From: Proteus vulgaris
GTDB taxonomy: Bacteria > Pseudomonadota > Gammaproteobacteria > Enterobacterales > Enterobacteriaceae
Direction of reading: 5' to 3'
Length of the DNA stretch: 64,000 nucleotides
Assembly (NCBI RefSeq): GCF_016239305.1
Contig: NZ_JAEHOQ010000002.1
Coordinates: 1 to 64,000, forward strand
The position numbers and the translations under genes are program-made. Shown here in pieces: positions 26,450 to 34,702 of this stretch. Every line of letters begins with the position of its first letter. Position 1 is the first letter of the stretch. The notes below the pieces were generated by a model. The model had not been told where the DNA came from and made no database searches. It was given only the letters and a program-made list of their open reading frames with translations.

Positions 26450-26929
26450 ATGATGCAAGCTAAACTTGCTTATCAATGGAAACAACAAAGACGTGGAAGA
26501 CTCTCTTTCTTAGGTTTAGAAATTGCTTGGTCAATTTTATTTGCTATTGTCGAAAACTTAGTATATCGATGGTATATATTACTTTACCCTGATAGTGTGG
26601 ATTCAATAATTGGAAGTGTCTTTTATTATCAATTTTCTTTTACTCCATATGGTTTAATTGAAATCGTATTTTTAATAATACAAATTTACATATTCACTTT
26701 GATTTTATCACAACGAGTTAGAGATATTGGTATAAGTTATCCAGTCATTATTTCACTTATCTTCACTATTAGCCCTATATTATTAATGCCATATTTACTC
26801 TTTAATGCACCAAACGTGTTGATGGTATTTTTTGTTATTTTATTAATAGGTGGGTTGATTGCCTTACTTGCACCTTCTGCTTATAAAGTCGATATCGACA
26901 TTAATAAAGATCCCAAAGAAAATAATTAG
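26450..26929 (+). CDS. Small membrane protein, DUF805-like
   Basis: A 159-aa protein with four predicted membrane segments (about 20-40, 60-85, 95-115 and 122-142), a basic N-terminus and a hydrophilic tail. The short motif SQRVRDIGISYP between segments resembles the 'kRlhDig.sg' signature of DUF805 proteins. ATG 26450 follows AAGGGATTT; an ATG four codons earlier has no ribosome binding site. It is divergent from cat, with 180 bases between them. Function unknown. Confidence 0.6.
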   Translation: MMQAKLAYQWKQQRRGRLSFLGLEIAWSILFAIVENLVYRWYILLYPDSVDSIIGSVFYYQFSFTPYGLIEIVFLIIQIYIFTLILSQRVRDIGISYPVIISLIFTISPILLMPYLLFNAPNVLMVFFVILLIGGLIALLAPSAYKVDIDINKDPKENN

Positions 26930-26952
26930 TTAAAAATATGTTATATAAAATT

Positions 26953-26985
26953 AGAAAAAGCATCTTTCTAGATACTTTTTCTAAA
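26953..26985. terminator. Bidirectional terminator
   Basis: AGAAAAAGCATCT (26953-26965) pairs with AGATACTTTTTCT (26970-26982), one mismatch. It separates the DUF805-like gene from the convergent dikinase gene. Confidence 0.75.
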
Positions 26986-27009
26986 CAAGGCGAATGACTT
27001 TTCAAAAAT

Positions 27010-29523
27010 TTAAGATAAAATCTCAATAACTCCTTTTTGCCCATCAACTTTCACTCTTTGCCCATTCTTTAAAATATTCAATATATTACGAACGCCCATA
27101 ATAGCTGGTAATCCTAATTCTCTGGCAGTAACAGCACCATGAGATAATGGTCCACCGCTTTCTGTGATTATGCCGGAGGCTCGATAAAAAAGTGCTGTCC
27201 AAGCTGGATTGGTCGTTCTTGCAACTAAAATGGCATTTTGTGGAAATTCGGCAAAATTTTCAGGGCCATGAACAAGATAAACTTCACCTTCAATAATGCC
27301 CGCACTTCCAGCCAACCCTTTTAGTAGGTGCTCATTTGTATTAATTTCATCACTGCCATCTTCGCCATAAACCCATTGTGGGGTAACTGATTTTGCTTTT
27401 AAATACCCAGCTTTATTTTGGTATATATGATGGCGTAGCTGATTCCACTCATTAGGGGTATCTGCAAGAATTGCATCAGCTAAAGGTTGTTCATTTGCGA
27501 AATAAATGTCCATTGGGCAGTCTAAAACACTACGAATAACTAGTCGCTCTCCTAATGCTTTTAATCCGCGACGCATAGGTAAGGCCAATCGTGTTGTTTG
27601 ATAATGCTCTAAGTCATCAAGTGCAGTATAAACTCTAGCTAATCGGATAATCTCTTGTAAGAAAAAACGTAACTCTTCGGGAGCATCAGAAATAATTGAA
27701 AATTCAGTTTCTGATTGTAGAATTTTTTTACCTAATGGATCATCCGCTTGTTTATCATCAGTTAAATCTGCCATTGCCTTAATTTGAGTCAATACAATGT
27801 GTGGCGCATCTAACCAAGTTGGATGATACGCATCAAAATCTAATTCTCGATGGCCGTGGTTTGCTAAAAATAAGGAGAATTGCTGGTGGAAATGGGGATC
27901 GCATTCTTCAATTTCTTGCATAATGCTTTCGGGAATAATAGATGTTATAAGCTTGAGAAGTTTAGGTTGCTGACGAACATAACGAGAAAGAGTCCAAAGT
28001 TCCGCATTCACTTGCCCTGTCTTAGTTTCAGACATTGCAATTAAATTGTCGAATGCAGTATGTGCATATTTTTCTTCTTTAAAAAAGAGTTTTAACAAGG
28101 CCATTAATGCTGAATAGAGAGAGCGTTGGGTCAAGGATATAGCAATATTAGGTAAGAAGTAATCAGCACCTAATTTATTAATTCTTTGCACATAATCCCA
28201 TAATTGGGACAAGTTTTTGTCTTCTAATGGTTCATTCATTAATGCTCCGATTGAGATTAAATATTTATCTAAATCGCGCATCCAAGTAATAGGTAATTCT
28301 TGTACCCAACTAAATTTTTGCGCTATTTCAGGCAAAGATTTTAATAGGGTAGGTAAATCATTCATCATTGAGGTTGGAAGCCGATTACTATACAAAGAAA
28401 CTGCATTTTGATTACCATAAATATAGTAATCTTGCATACCAAACCACTTACCATTAAATGAAGGAAGCCCCATAAGATTAAGGCTAAAATTTAATGATGA
28501 ATGAAAACCTGCTTCACACATATCCCAAGTTAACGGTGTAATTGGATTAGGAAATCTCTCTGCTGATTCCTCGCGAGTCCAAATTGGGGCTATTTGTGTT
28601 ACATTTCGTGATTGTAAAAGCCATAATTTACCGTCATGAAATGCCCACTCTATATCCTGTGGAAAATCAAAATATTTTTCGGCTAAAATAGCCAGCTCAG
28701 CCACTTGTTTACACTGTTCAGGTGTTAAAGAAGGTATAGATTGATTTTGAGGTTCGAGAGGTAAAATTTTAGTGCCATTATTAATCATCACTATGGCATT
28801 TATTTTTTGAGAAATTGTTGTTTGCTTTAATTCTAAGCTTTCTCTGTCAACGAGAAATTCATCGACAGGATCTTCACCTGCAACTACGGTTTCACCTAAA
28901 CCGAAGGCTGCATTAATTAATACGGTAGAAAGAGAACCTTGAACAGGATCAACAGAAAAAGCAACGCCTGCAGCCTCTTCTTTTTGAACATCAATCATTC
29001 TTTGCAATACAACAGCCATTGATGCTTGAGTATGCGGTAAATTTAAATGCTGGCGATAGAGCATAACGTGAGTATGCCATAAAGAGGCATAACATTGGCG
29101 AATGGCGTCTAGCAAATGAGGTAACGTTTTAATTCCTAATAACGTGTCATGCTGGCCAGCAAAAGCTGCTCCAGGCATATCTTCCAATGTTCCGGATGAT
29201 CGTACGGCCAAAGCGACATCATTCAGCTGAAGACTATTTAACATTGTGCTTAGAGAATGAATTAAATTTTCAGGCATAGGTGCTTGTAAAATAAGATGCC
29301 GAATATTATTACTAACTGATTCAATTTCTTGCTTTTTATCTGATAATAAAAGATTAATTTTAGGGAGCAAAGGCGTAATAAATAGCTGATAAGCTTGGCA
29401 AGAAAGAATTAAACCATCAGGAACAGGCAATGATTGAATGGTTTTCGCTAAACTTGCACCTTTACCTCCGCTAATAGAAACTTCTGAAGCAATAGGCTCG
29501 TTAATTTTATAAATGAGTTCCAT
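27010..29523 (-). CDS. Rifampicin-phosphotransferase-like ATP-grasp/phosphohistidine dikinase
   Basis: Three-domain phosphotransferase, 837 aa. An ATP-grasp domain (1-310) has GGKGASLAKT at the start, AVRSSGTLEDMPGAAFAGQ near 106 and EWAFHDGKLWLLQSRN near 290. A helical middle domain (330-720) is not like that of PEP synthase. The C-terminal swivelling domain has the phosphohistidine loop TESGGPLSHGAVTARELGLPAIMGV. Order and length fit rifampicin phosphotransferase (about 870 aa), which moves the beta-phosphate of ATP to a small substrate. As last gene of an acyltransferase/PAP2 operon, its substrate is more likely lipid-related than an antibiotic. ATG 29523 (MELIYK, AAGG upstream) overlaps the PAP2 gene by 17 bases. 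Confidence 0.75.
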   Translation of the reverse strand: MELIYKINEPIASEVSISGGKGASLAKTIQSLPVPDGLILSCQAYQLFITPLLPKINLLLSDKKQEIESVSNNIRHLILQAPMPENLIHSLSTMLNSLQLNDVALAVRSSGTLEDMPGAAFAGQHDTLLGIKTLPHLLDAIRQCYASLWHTHVMLYRQHLNLPHTQASMAVVLQRMIDVQKEEAAGVAFSVDPVQGSLSTVLINAAFGLGETVVAGEDPVDEFLVDRESLELKQTTISQKINAIVMINNGTKILPLEPQNQSIPSLTPEQCKQVAELAILAEKYFDFPQDIEWAFHDGKLWLLQSRNVTQIAPIWTREESAERFPNPITPLTWDMCEAGFHSSLNFSLNLMGLPSFNGKWFGMQDYYIYGNQNAVSLYSNRLPTSMMNDLPTLLKSLPEIAQKFSWVQELPITWMRDLDKYLISIGALMNEPLEDKNLSQLWDYVQRINKLGADYFLPNIAISLTQRSLYSALMALLKLFFKEEKYAHTAFDNLIAMSETKTGQVNAELWTLSRYVRQQPKLLKLITSIIPESIMQEIEECDPHFHQQFSLFLANHGHRELDFDAYHPTWLDAPHIVLTQIKAMADLTDDKQADDPLGKKILQSETEFSIISDAPEELRFFLQEIIRLARVYTALDDLEHYQTTRLALPMRRGLKALGERLVIRSVLDCPMDIYFANEQPLADAILADTPNEWNQLRHHIYQNKAGYLKAKSVTPQWVYGEDGSDEINTNEHLLKGLAGSAGIIEGEVYLVHGPENFAEFPQNAILVARTTNPAWTALFYRASGIITESGGPLSHGAVTARELGLPAIMGVRNILNILKNGQRVKVDGQKGVIEILS

Positions 29524-30388
29524 ATTCGACCTTATTATTTTTACCAGTGATGTAAAGCACCCATAATGCAAGTAAAGCACCGACAATAACATCAATGCCA
29601 TAATGGTAATGTAAATATACAGTTGCCAAAATCAGCCCTATTAGGATAGGAAATAAACAATAAGCTGTTTTTTGATAACCAGACAAATAGAAATAACCAA
29701 CAATATAGAGCGTTATCCCTGTGTGTAATGAAGGAAAAACATCCATTCCTGTAATGCCTTTATCAACGAGATCAGTCAGAAATAGTGTCATGCTGCCAGA
29801 GTAAACAGGATAGTTAAAATCAGAAGGGAATGCAGAGTAAGGGCCTGCGGCTGGAATAGTGAAGTAACCAATAAAACCAAAAAAATACATCAGCATTAAA
29901 CCGAAAAAATAGTTTTTAGTCAGTGTGTTATTCTGGCTAAAAAAGAAGAAAAGGGCGCTGCCAATAATCAAAAAGTAGAAACTAAAATAGCAAAAAGAAA
30001 GAAATTCACTTAACCATCCTGATTGTAAAAAAATGGACCATTCAGGTAAGCTTTTTCCAAACCATAAGAATTTATCCAAAGTATATAAAATATCATCAAA
30101 ACTCCATTGGTATAATCCATAGCGAATTGACTTAAATAAGGGAAAAATAGTCCAGCATACAATCAGTTGTAACAAACCTAACCAATAAAATCGTGAATGA
30201 TATGTTGAATGTTGATTTTTATATCCAACAAAAACCAATAAAATCCATAAGAACAAACCTAAGAAAATAGGCGTTAGCATCTCGGTAGCATGAGTTAACC
30301 AACTACCATAAGTGCCAAGTCCCCAAATAATAAAGAGTTGTACAGAGAATAGGTGGTTGAAAAGCATCCTAGCTTTAGTCGTTAACAT
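29507..30388 (-). CDS. PAP2/Aur1-like membrane phosphatase or head-group transferase
   Basis: Inner-membrane protein, 293 aa, with about six membrane segments. The PAP2 catalytic motifs C2 and C3 are seen as VFPSLHTGITLY (near 214) and HYHYGIDVIVGA (near 258), the form found in inositol-phosphorylceramide synthase (Aur1)-like proteins; a clear C1 motif is not seen. Members remove phosphate from lipids or exchange lipid head groups at the outer face of the membrane. Its start overlaps the stop of the acyltransferase gene, and its end overlaps the dikinase gene, so all three are translated together. Confidence 0.8.
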   Translation of the reverse strand: MLTTKARMLFNHLFSVQLFIIWGLGTYGSWLTHATEMLTPIFLGLFLWILLVFVGYKNQHSTYHSRFYWLGLLQLIVCWTIFPLFKSIRYGLYQWSFDDILYTLDKFLWFGKSLPEWSIFLQSGWLSEFLSFCYFSFYFLIIGSALFFFFSQNNTLTKNYFFGLMLMYFFGFIGYFTIPAAGPYSAFPSDFNYPVYSGSMTLFLTDLVDKGITGMDVFPSLHTGITLYIVGYFYLSGYQKTAYCLFPILIGLILATVYLHYHYGIDVIVGALLALWVLYITGKNNKVEYGTHL

Positions 30389-31491
30389 ATTTGGGCGCCT
30401 TTCTTCCTTATCAATATGAAGCCGAATAGTGCACTAACTAAGCTTATACCAATAAATAAGGGGGAAAAGAATAGGAGCATGACTAAGATAGGAAGCCAAA
30501 TTGCTGAGGCAATAGCACCACCTAATATTTTAAAGAAGCTAACGGTATTACGGGCATCAGCAAAATAAGATGCAATAAATGATGAAAGTAATATTGGGGA
30601 TAAAATATACATAAATAAAAATGAAATATAACGCCAAATTAATATAGAAGATTGAGAATTTATTTCTATATTTTGATTGTCATTATTTGATTGTGATAGA
30701 TTGTTTTGATAGTCAATAAAGGATTCAGCATAAGAATCACCGTCCTTGTTTTTATTAAAAGCATAGGCTGATGCTTTCTCAAAAATATCAATGTTTGGGC
30801 AATTAACAGAGATTTTATTTAGTGATGTAGTTACTTCTGTATGAATATTTTGTTCCCATTCTCTGATTGATAAATTATCTTTTTGTGAGGTTATACATAT
30901 ATTTTCACCAATATAAACCTCAACTTTTGAACTAAATTTATCAGGAGCTATATAAAACAATCCCATAGGAATAATATCAAAATCTACTCCCTCACTGATT
31001 AATGTTCTAATAATTCTTGCTGCTCCTCGTTGGTAAGGTAATGGCTGAAAACCCCACTCACTGCTGCCTTCTGGAAATAAAAGTAGATCTCCACCTGCTT
31101 TTATATGTGCAATTGCTGCATCTGAGGGGCTTGAAAATATATTTGCATTTATACCTAAACGTTGTCTATCCTTTTTTCTAACTACGGGAATACCCGTGAA
31201 AAAAGTCTTCATTATGTAACTATTTAATAATTGTATTGATGCTAAAGCCTGAGCTTTAGGAAATGCCTTCAATGCAATGTAACCATCAAAAGCACTGTTC
31301 CGATGACTACAAAGAATTAGCTTTGGATGTGTATTTTCGATTTGATATCTATTATGGTAAATAAGTGAAATTTTTGAAAAATAGATTTCTCTAATTGAGG
31401 TGGATATGAATTGATAATAAAAAGGAAGTTCGGAACCAGCAACAAAAGAGGAGGTTTTTTTTATTGGTGAAGGTAATATTGAATTAGGCAT
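30382..31491 (-). CDS. PlsC-like lysophospholipid/glycerol-phosphate acyltransferase with membrane tail
   Basis: Acyltransferase, 369 aa. The N-terminal domain has the catalytic SHRNSAFDGY (near 62; an H-x5-D form rather than H-x4-D), IPVVRKKDR near 100 and the substrate motif LLLFPEGSSEWGF near 138. After a hydrophilic linker rich in Asn, Ser and Gln (about 240-285), two or three membrane segments follow at 290-360. By family it transfers an acyl chain to a phospholipid precursor at the inner membrane. It is the first gene of the three-gene operon with the PAP2 and dikinase genes (7-base overlap). Confidence 0.78.
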   Translation of the reverse strand: MPNSILPSPIKKTSSFVAGSELPFYYQFISTSIREIYFSKISLIYHNRYQIENTHPKLILCSHRNSAFDGYIALKAFPKAQALASIQLLNSYIMKTFFTGIPVVRKKDRQRLGINANIFSSPSDAAIAHIKAGGDLLLFPEGSSEWGFQPLPYQRGAARIIRTLISEGVDFDIIPMGLFYIAPDKFSSKVEVYIGENICITSQKDNLSIREWEQNIHTEVTTSLNKISVNCPNIDIFEKASAYAFNKNKDGDSYAESFIDYQNNLSQSNNDNQNIEINSQSSILIWRYISFLFMYILSPILLSSFIASYFADARNTVSFFKILGGAIASAIWLPILVMLLFFSPLFIGISLVSALFGFILIRKKGAQIC

Positions 31492-31628
31492 AAGATTTCC
31501 TTACATTATTCCTTCTACAAAAACATATCATGCTCTAGAAAAAAGTAACACTAAAAAATTTAAAATGCACTATTAGAATAAAATTTTTCACTGCTTTGAG
31601 GCATTTAATTCTAATGAATAAGACGGAA

Positions 31629-32114
31629 ATGAGTATGATTCAACTTAGACTTGCTGAACCACAGGAAGCAAAACGATTGTGGTATTTACGAAATCAAGCT
31701 CTACGATTTGGCTGTGAAAATGTTTACCCAAAAGATATTTTAGCTGCTTGGACACCCGATGAAATGCCAGATGGATATCGACAAGCTATTCTCGATAATC
31801 CATTTTATGTGATTGATTACCAAGAATATAAAATTCCTGTAGCTTCTGGTTTTTTAGATGTCAAAACAGGTTTTGCTGAAGCGATTTTTACATTGCCAGA
31901 ATATATGGGGAAAGGATTTGCAGGACTTATTTTAAAACAGTTAAAACATGAAGCAATAAAGAGAGGGCAAAAAAGGTTATTTTTGGACGCAACACCTAAC
32001 GCAGTAATATTTTATTTAAAACAAGGTTTTAAAGCATTAGAAGAGCGCGACTATTATTCAAGTTTAGCAAAGGCAAACCTCCATTGTTATCGAATGTACA
32101 TTGATTTAGATTAG
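31629..32114 (+). CDS. GNAT family N-acetyltransferase
   Basis: Acetyl-CoA-dependent acetyltransferase of the GNAT fold, 161 aa. It starts MSMIQLRLAEPQEAKRLWYLRNQAL and has the acetyl-CoA loop LPEYMGKGFAGLILKQLKHEA (motif A, like Q/RxxGxG/A) near 95 and DATPNAVIFYLKQGFKALEERDYY as motif B. ATG 31629 was chosen for the nearby ACGGAA and family-like start; 31614 and 31635 are alternatives. The substrate is unknown. It diverges from the acyltransferase operon. Confidence 0.75.
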   Translation: MSMIQLRLAEPQEAKRLWYLRNQALRFGCENVYPKDILAAWTPDEMPDGYRQAILDNPFYVIDYQEYKIPVASGFLDVKTGFAEAIFTLPEYMGKGFAGLILKQLKHEAIKRGQKRLFLDATPNAVIFYLKQGFKALEERDYYSSLAKANLHCYRMYIDLD

Positions 32115-32305
32115 CTTTGGGTTTTATGCTCATAAAAAGAAAGTTTGTACGTAATGAGCTTAGAATAAAAAATGCTATTCTGAAAGTGCGATATTGGTAT
32201 ATTTTTATCATATTTTGAGTTGGTTATTGTATTAACAACATAAAATAGCAATCGCTCTGATGTTACGATATTGTAAAGTATCAAGACATCTTTAGGATAA
32301 ATATT

Positions 32306-33214
32306 ATGCAAAATGTGTTATTAACGTTATGGCCTTTATTTGCGTTAATTGCGCTAGGTGCAATTTTAAGAAGAAATAAAACGTTTGAACCTGCTTTTTG
32401 GGTCGGTGCTGAAAAGCTAAATTACTTTTTACTTTTTCCTGCGTTACTGATCAATAGCCTAGCAAATGCACCTTTATCTGATCCTCAATTACCCCACCTT
32501 GCTGGGGCTATTTTTTCTGTGGTCATTATTATCACTCTATTATGTACTGTATTGAAAAAAATTACAGGTTGGCATGCTGGGCGTTTTGGTGCAATTGTTC
32601 AAGGTAATATTCGATTTAACACTTATTTAGGTTTAGCGATTGTTGCTGATTTATTTGGTGTTGAGGGATTAGGGATAGCTGCATTAATATTGGCAACGTT
32701 AGTTCCACTATCAAATGTGACCTCCGTACTTTGTTTAACGGCTGGGCAAAATGTAACATTGCGTCAATTGGCATTACCTATTATTAAAAATCCTTTAATT
32801 ATTTCTTGCATTATAGGAATAGTGATCAATTTATCTGGAATAGGGCTTCCTTTGGGTAGTGATCAATTTCTTAAGTTATTAGCCGCAACCAGTTTACCTT
32901 TAGGTCTAATTTGTATTGGTGCAGCGTTACATCTATCAACGTTAAAAGCAGAAAGTAAAATGATTAGCATTAATACTGTGACTCGTTTACTTATTGTACC
33001 GGTAATAGCATATGGTATTGCCTATCTTCTTGATTTATCACCACTGGTAACAATACTTTTAGTTATTTTCTTTTCTATTCCTACTGCGCCTACTTCCTAT
33101 ATTTTAACTCGACAACTTGGCGGGGATTCTGAACTAATGGCTGGGATTATTACTTCTCAAACAATGTTTGCAGCAATTACACTGCCTATTGTATTAAGCT
33201 TGCTATCAGTGTGA
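32306..33214 (+). CDS. AEC (auxin efflux carrier) family transporter
   Basis: Inner-membrane transporter, 302 aa with ten predicted membrane segments in two five-helix halves. Family features include the N-terminal LWPLFALIALGAILRR, QGNIRFNTYLGLAI near 97 and the C-terminal IPTAPTSYILTRQLGGD, close to the YfdV/MleP-type signature. Members carry organic anions such as malate. AGGATAAATATT precedes the ATG. It stands alone between the GNAT gene and the effector-like locus. Confidence 0.85.
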   Translation: MQNVLLTLWPLFALIALGAILRRNKTFEPAFWVGAEKLNYFLLFPALLINSLANAPLSDPQLPHLAGAIFSVVIIITLLCTVLKKITGWHAGRFGAIVQGNIRFNTYLGLAIVADLFGVEGLGIAALILATLVPLSNVTSVLCLTAGQNVTLRQLALPIIKNPLIISCIIGIVINLSGIGLPLGSDQFLKLLAATSLPLGLICIGAALHLSTLKAESKMISINTVTRLLIVPVIAYGIAYLLDLSPLVTILLVIFFSIPTAPTSYILTRQLGGDSELMAGIITSQTMFAAITLPIVLSLLSV

Positions 33215-33350
33215 TTTTTAAAACACATATTTAAGTAAAATATTATTTGTATTTAATTAAGCATGGTTTTGTGGTGTTTTTTTATATTAAAAAATTTTAT
33301 TTTTTATTATCTTTATTTTTCATTTGCTTAAGATGGAAATAAAAATTAAC

Positions 33351-34636
33351 ATGAAAATTTTAAATGCGAATATTAGTCAGGAAAAAATAAGTAAATTATC
33401 AGATAATTCACCATCTGATATAATGAGTATTTGGGGGAAAATAAAAGATTGGTTTGGATTTAGTCAGGAAAAAAAGTATTAACCTTAATTAAGAATGTTT
33501 ATTTTAGCCAAGAAACAACAACCCTAGAAAAAAACAGAGATTTTTTTCATTTAAAGAAACTTGCTGGAGAGCAGTATAGAAATAATTTTCAATATAAATT
33601 GGATAATGATGCCATATCTTATATGATTGATTTTAATGATGGTTTTATTGAATTTAACAGTGATATTACACCATTTATTGAAACTATAAAGAATGAACTT
33701 AATTTGGATTTAAAAAATTATAGTAGTGAAGAACTAGATGCATTTATTAATAATTACTATAAATTATCTACATTAAGTAATGACATAAAAGATTATGAGA
33801 AAAAATTTATAGCATTTAGAGCAATTCTTATGGAGTGTATTAATAATAAAAATCATCTTGATGAAAAAAGCTTTACTCTTAATGCCTTTGAAGCAAAAGG
33901 AACATTCAATGATAAATATGAATATTTAAAAGAAAATAGTAAAAAATTTTTAGTCAACATTGATACTGAGAAATTAATCGAAAATATATATGATTCCACG
34001 TATCAGCATAATTATGAAAAACTGAGAGATCAGGTAGCGAAAGATATTTCAAGATATGTTTTGAAATTCAATAGTGAAAATATATCTGACATTACTTTAT
34101 TAGAAGATAAATTTAAATCATTAAATAATAAAGACACTATGATTATCTTTGAATTGCTTAATCAAGGTATTTTTCCAATAATAAAAGATTCTTTTGAAAA
34201 ATATGAGCCTATTGCTTCAATGTACTCGCCCTTTACAGGAAAGACATCTATTAATATAGAAAAGAAAGATAACATATATACTATAACTGTTAACAATAAA
34301 AAGGAAATTATAGAGTCTGATATTGAAAAAGTAAGTCAGCTATCAGGTGTTATTTTAAATGACTTTGATTATAACTCTATGAATTTATACATTAAAAATT
34401 TTGTTGATGCTCCTATGTCAAGAGAAAAGTTAGATGCCGCATTAGCTGAATATCAAAATGAAATAGTAAAAAGAATGGAAGATAGTATTGGTGATAAATT
34501 TAATTATAAACAAAATAGATTTGCTTTGCTGGAAGAAAGTATGAATATCAAATTTGAATTTAATCCTGACCTAATAAAAAAACTAACCGTTTTTTCTAAT
34601 GAAAGTAAAGTTGAATATAGTTTATTAAAATCTTGA
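33351..34636 (+). CDS. SPI-2-type T3SS effector-like protein, frame split at A7 (−1 frameshift)
   Basis: The locus reads as two overlapping frames. Frame 0 (33351-33482, 43 codons) ends shortly after WGKIKDWFGFSQEKK. The −1 frame is open from the slip site at 33470-33476 to 34636 (387 codons). Joined, they give about 428 aa. The N-terminal part (ISQEKISKL ... IWGKIKDWF ... VLTLIKNVYF ... FFHLKKLA) follows the translocation domain of Salmonella SPI-2 effectors such as SifA, SseJ and SspH (WEK(I/M)xxFF, then 'LxxLA'), as I recall it. The C-terminal 300 aa show no domain I know. Base composition is more AT-rich than the neighbours, which suggests transfer. Either a recoded gene or a very recent pseudogene; no other lesion is seen. 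An alternative start is 33333. Confidence 0.65.
33470..33476 (+). other. Slippery heptamer A AAA AAG in frame
   Basis: The last A of GAA, then AAA AAG, form the strongest known E. coli −1 frameshift heptamer, exactly in frame 0. Slipping back one base continues into the 387-codon frame; otherwise TAT TAA ends translation two codons later. No strong stimulatory stem-loop follows; only the short palindrome CTTAATTAAG (33484-33493) is seen. Confidence 0.7.
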
Positions 34637-34645
34637 TCTTGGGAT

Positions 34646-34702
34646 AAAGAGAGCTTCTTGCTATGATGGCTATAAATCAATAATAAGCAAAAGGCTCTTT
34701 TT
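34646..34702 (+). promoter_or_regulatory. Hairpin abutting the amn start codon
   Basis: AAAGAGAGC (34646-34654) pairs with GCTCTTTTT (34694-34702). The T run ends immediately before ATG 34703, and the amn ribosome binding site AAGG lies at the base of the loop. It may be the terminator of the upstream locus or a control element of amn. Confidence 0.4.

Noticed and set aside
27010-29523. PEP synthase or pyruvate phosphate dikinase
   Set aside because: The C-terminal pyruvate/PEP-binding TIM barrel is missing; the phosphohistidine domain is at the very end, as in rifampicin phosphotransferase.
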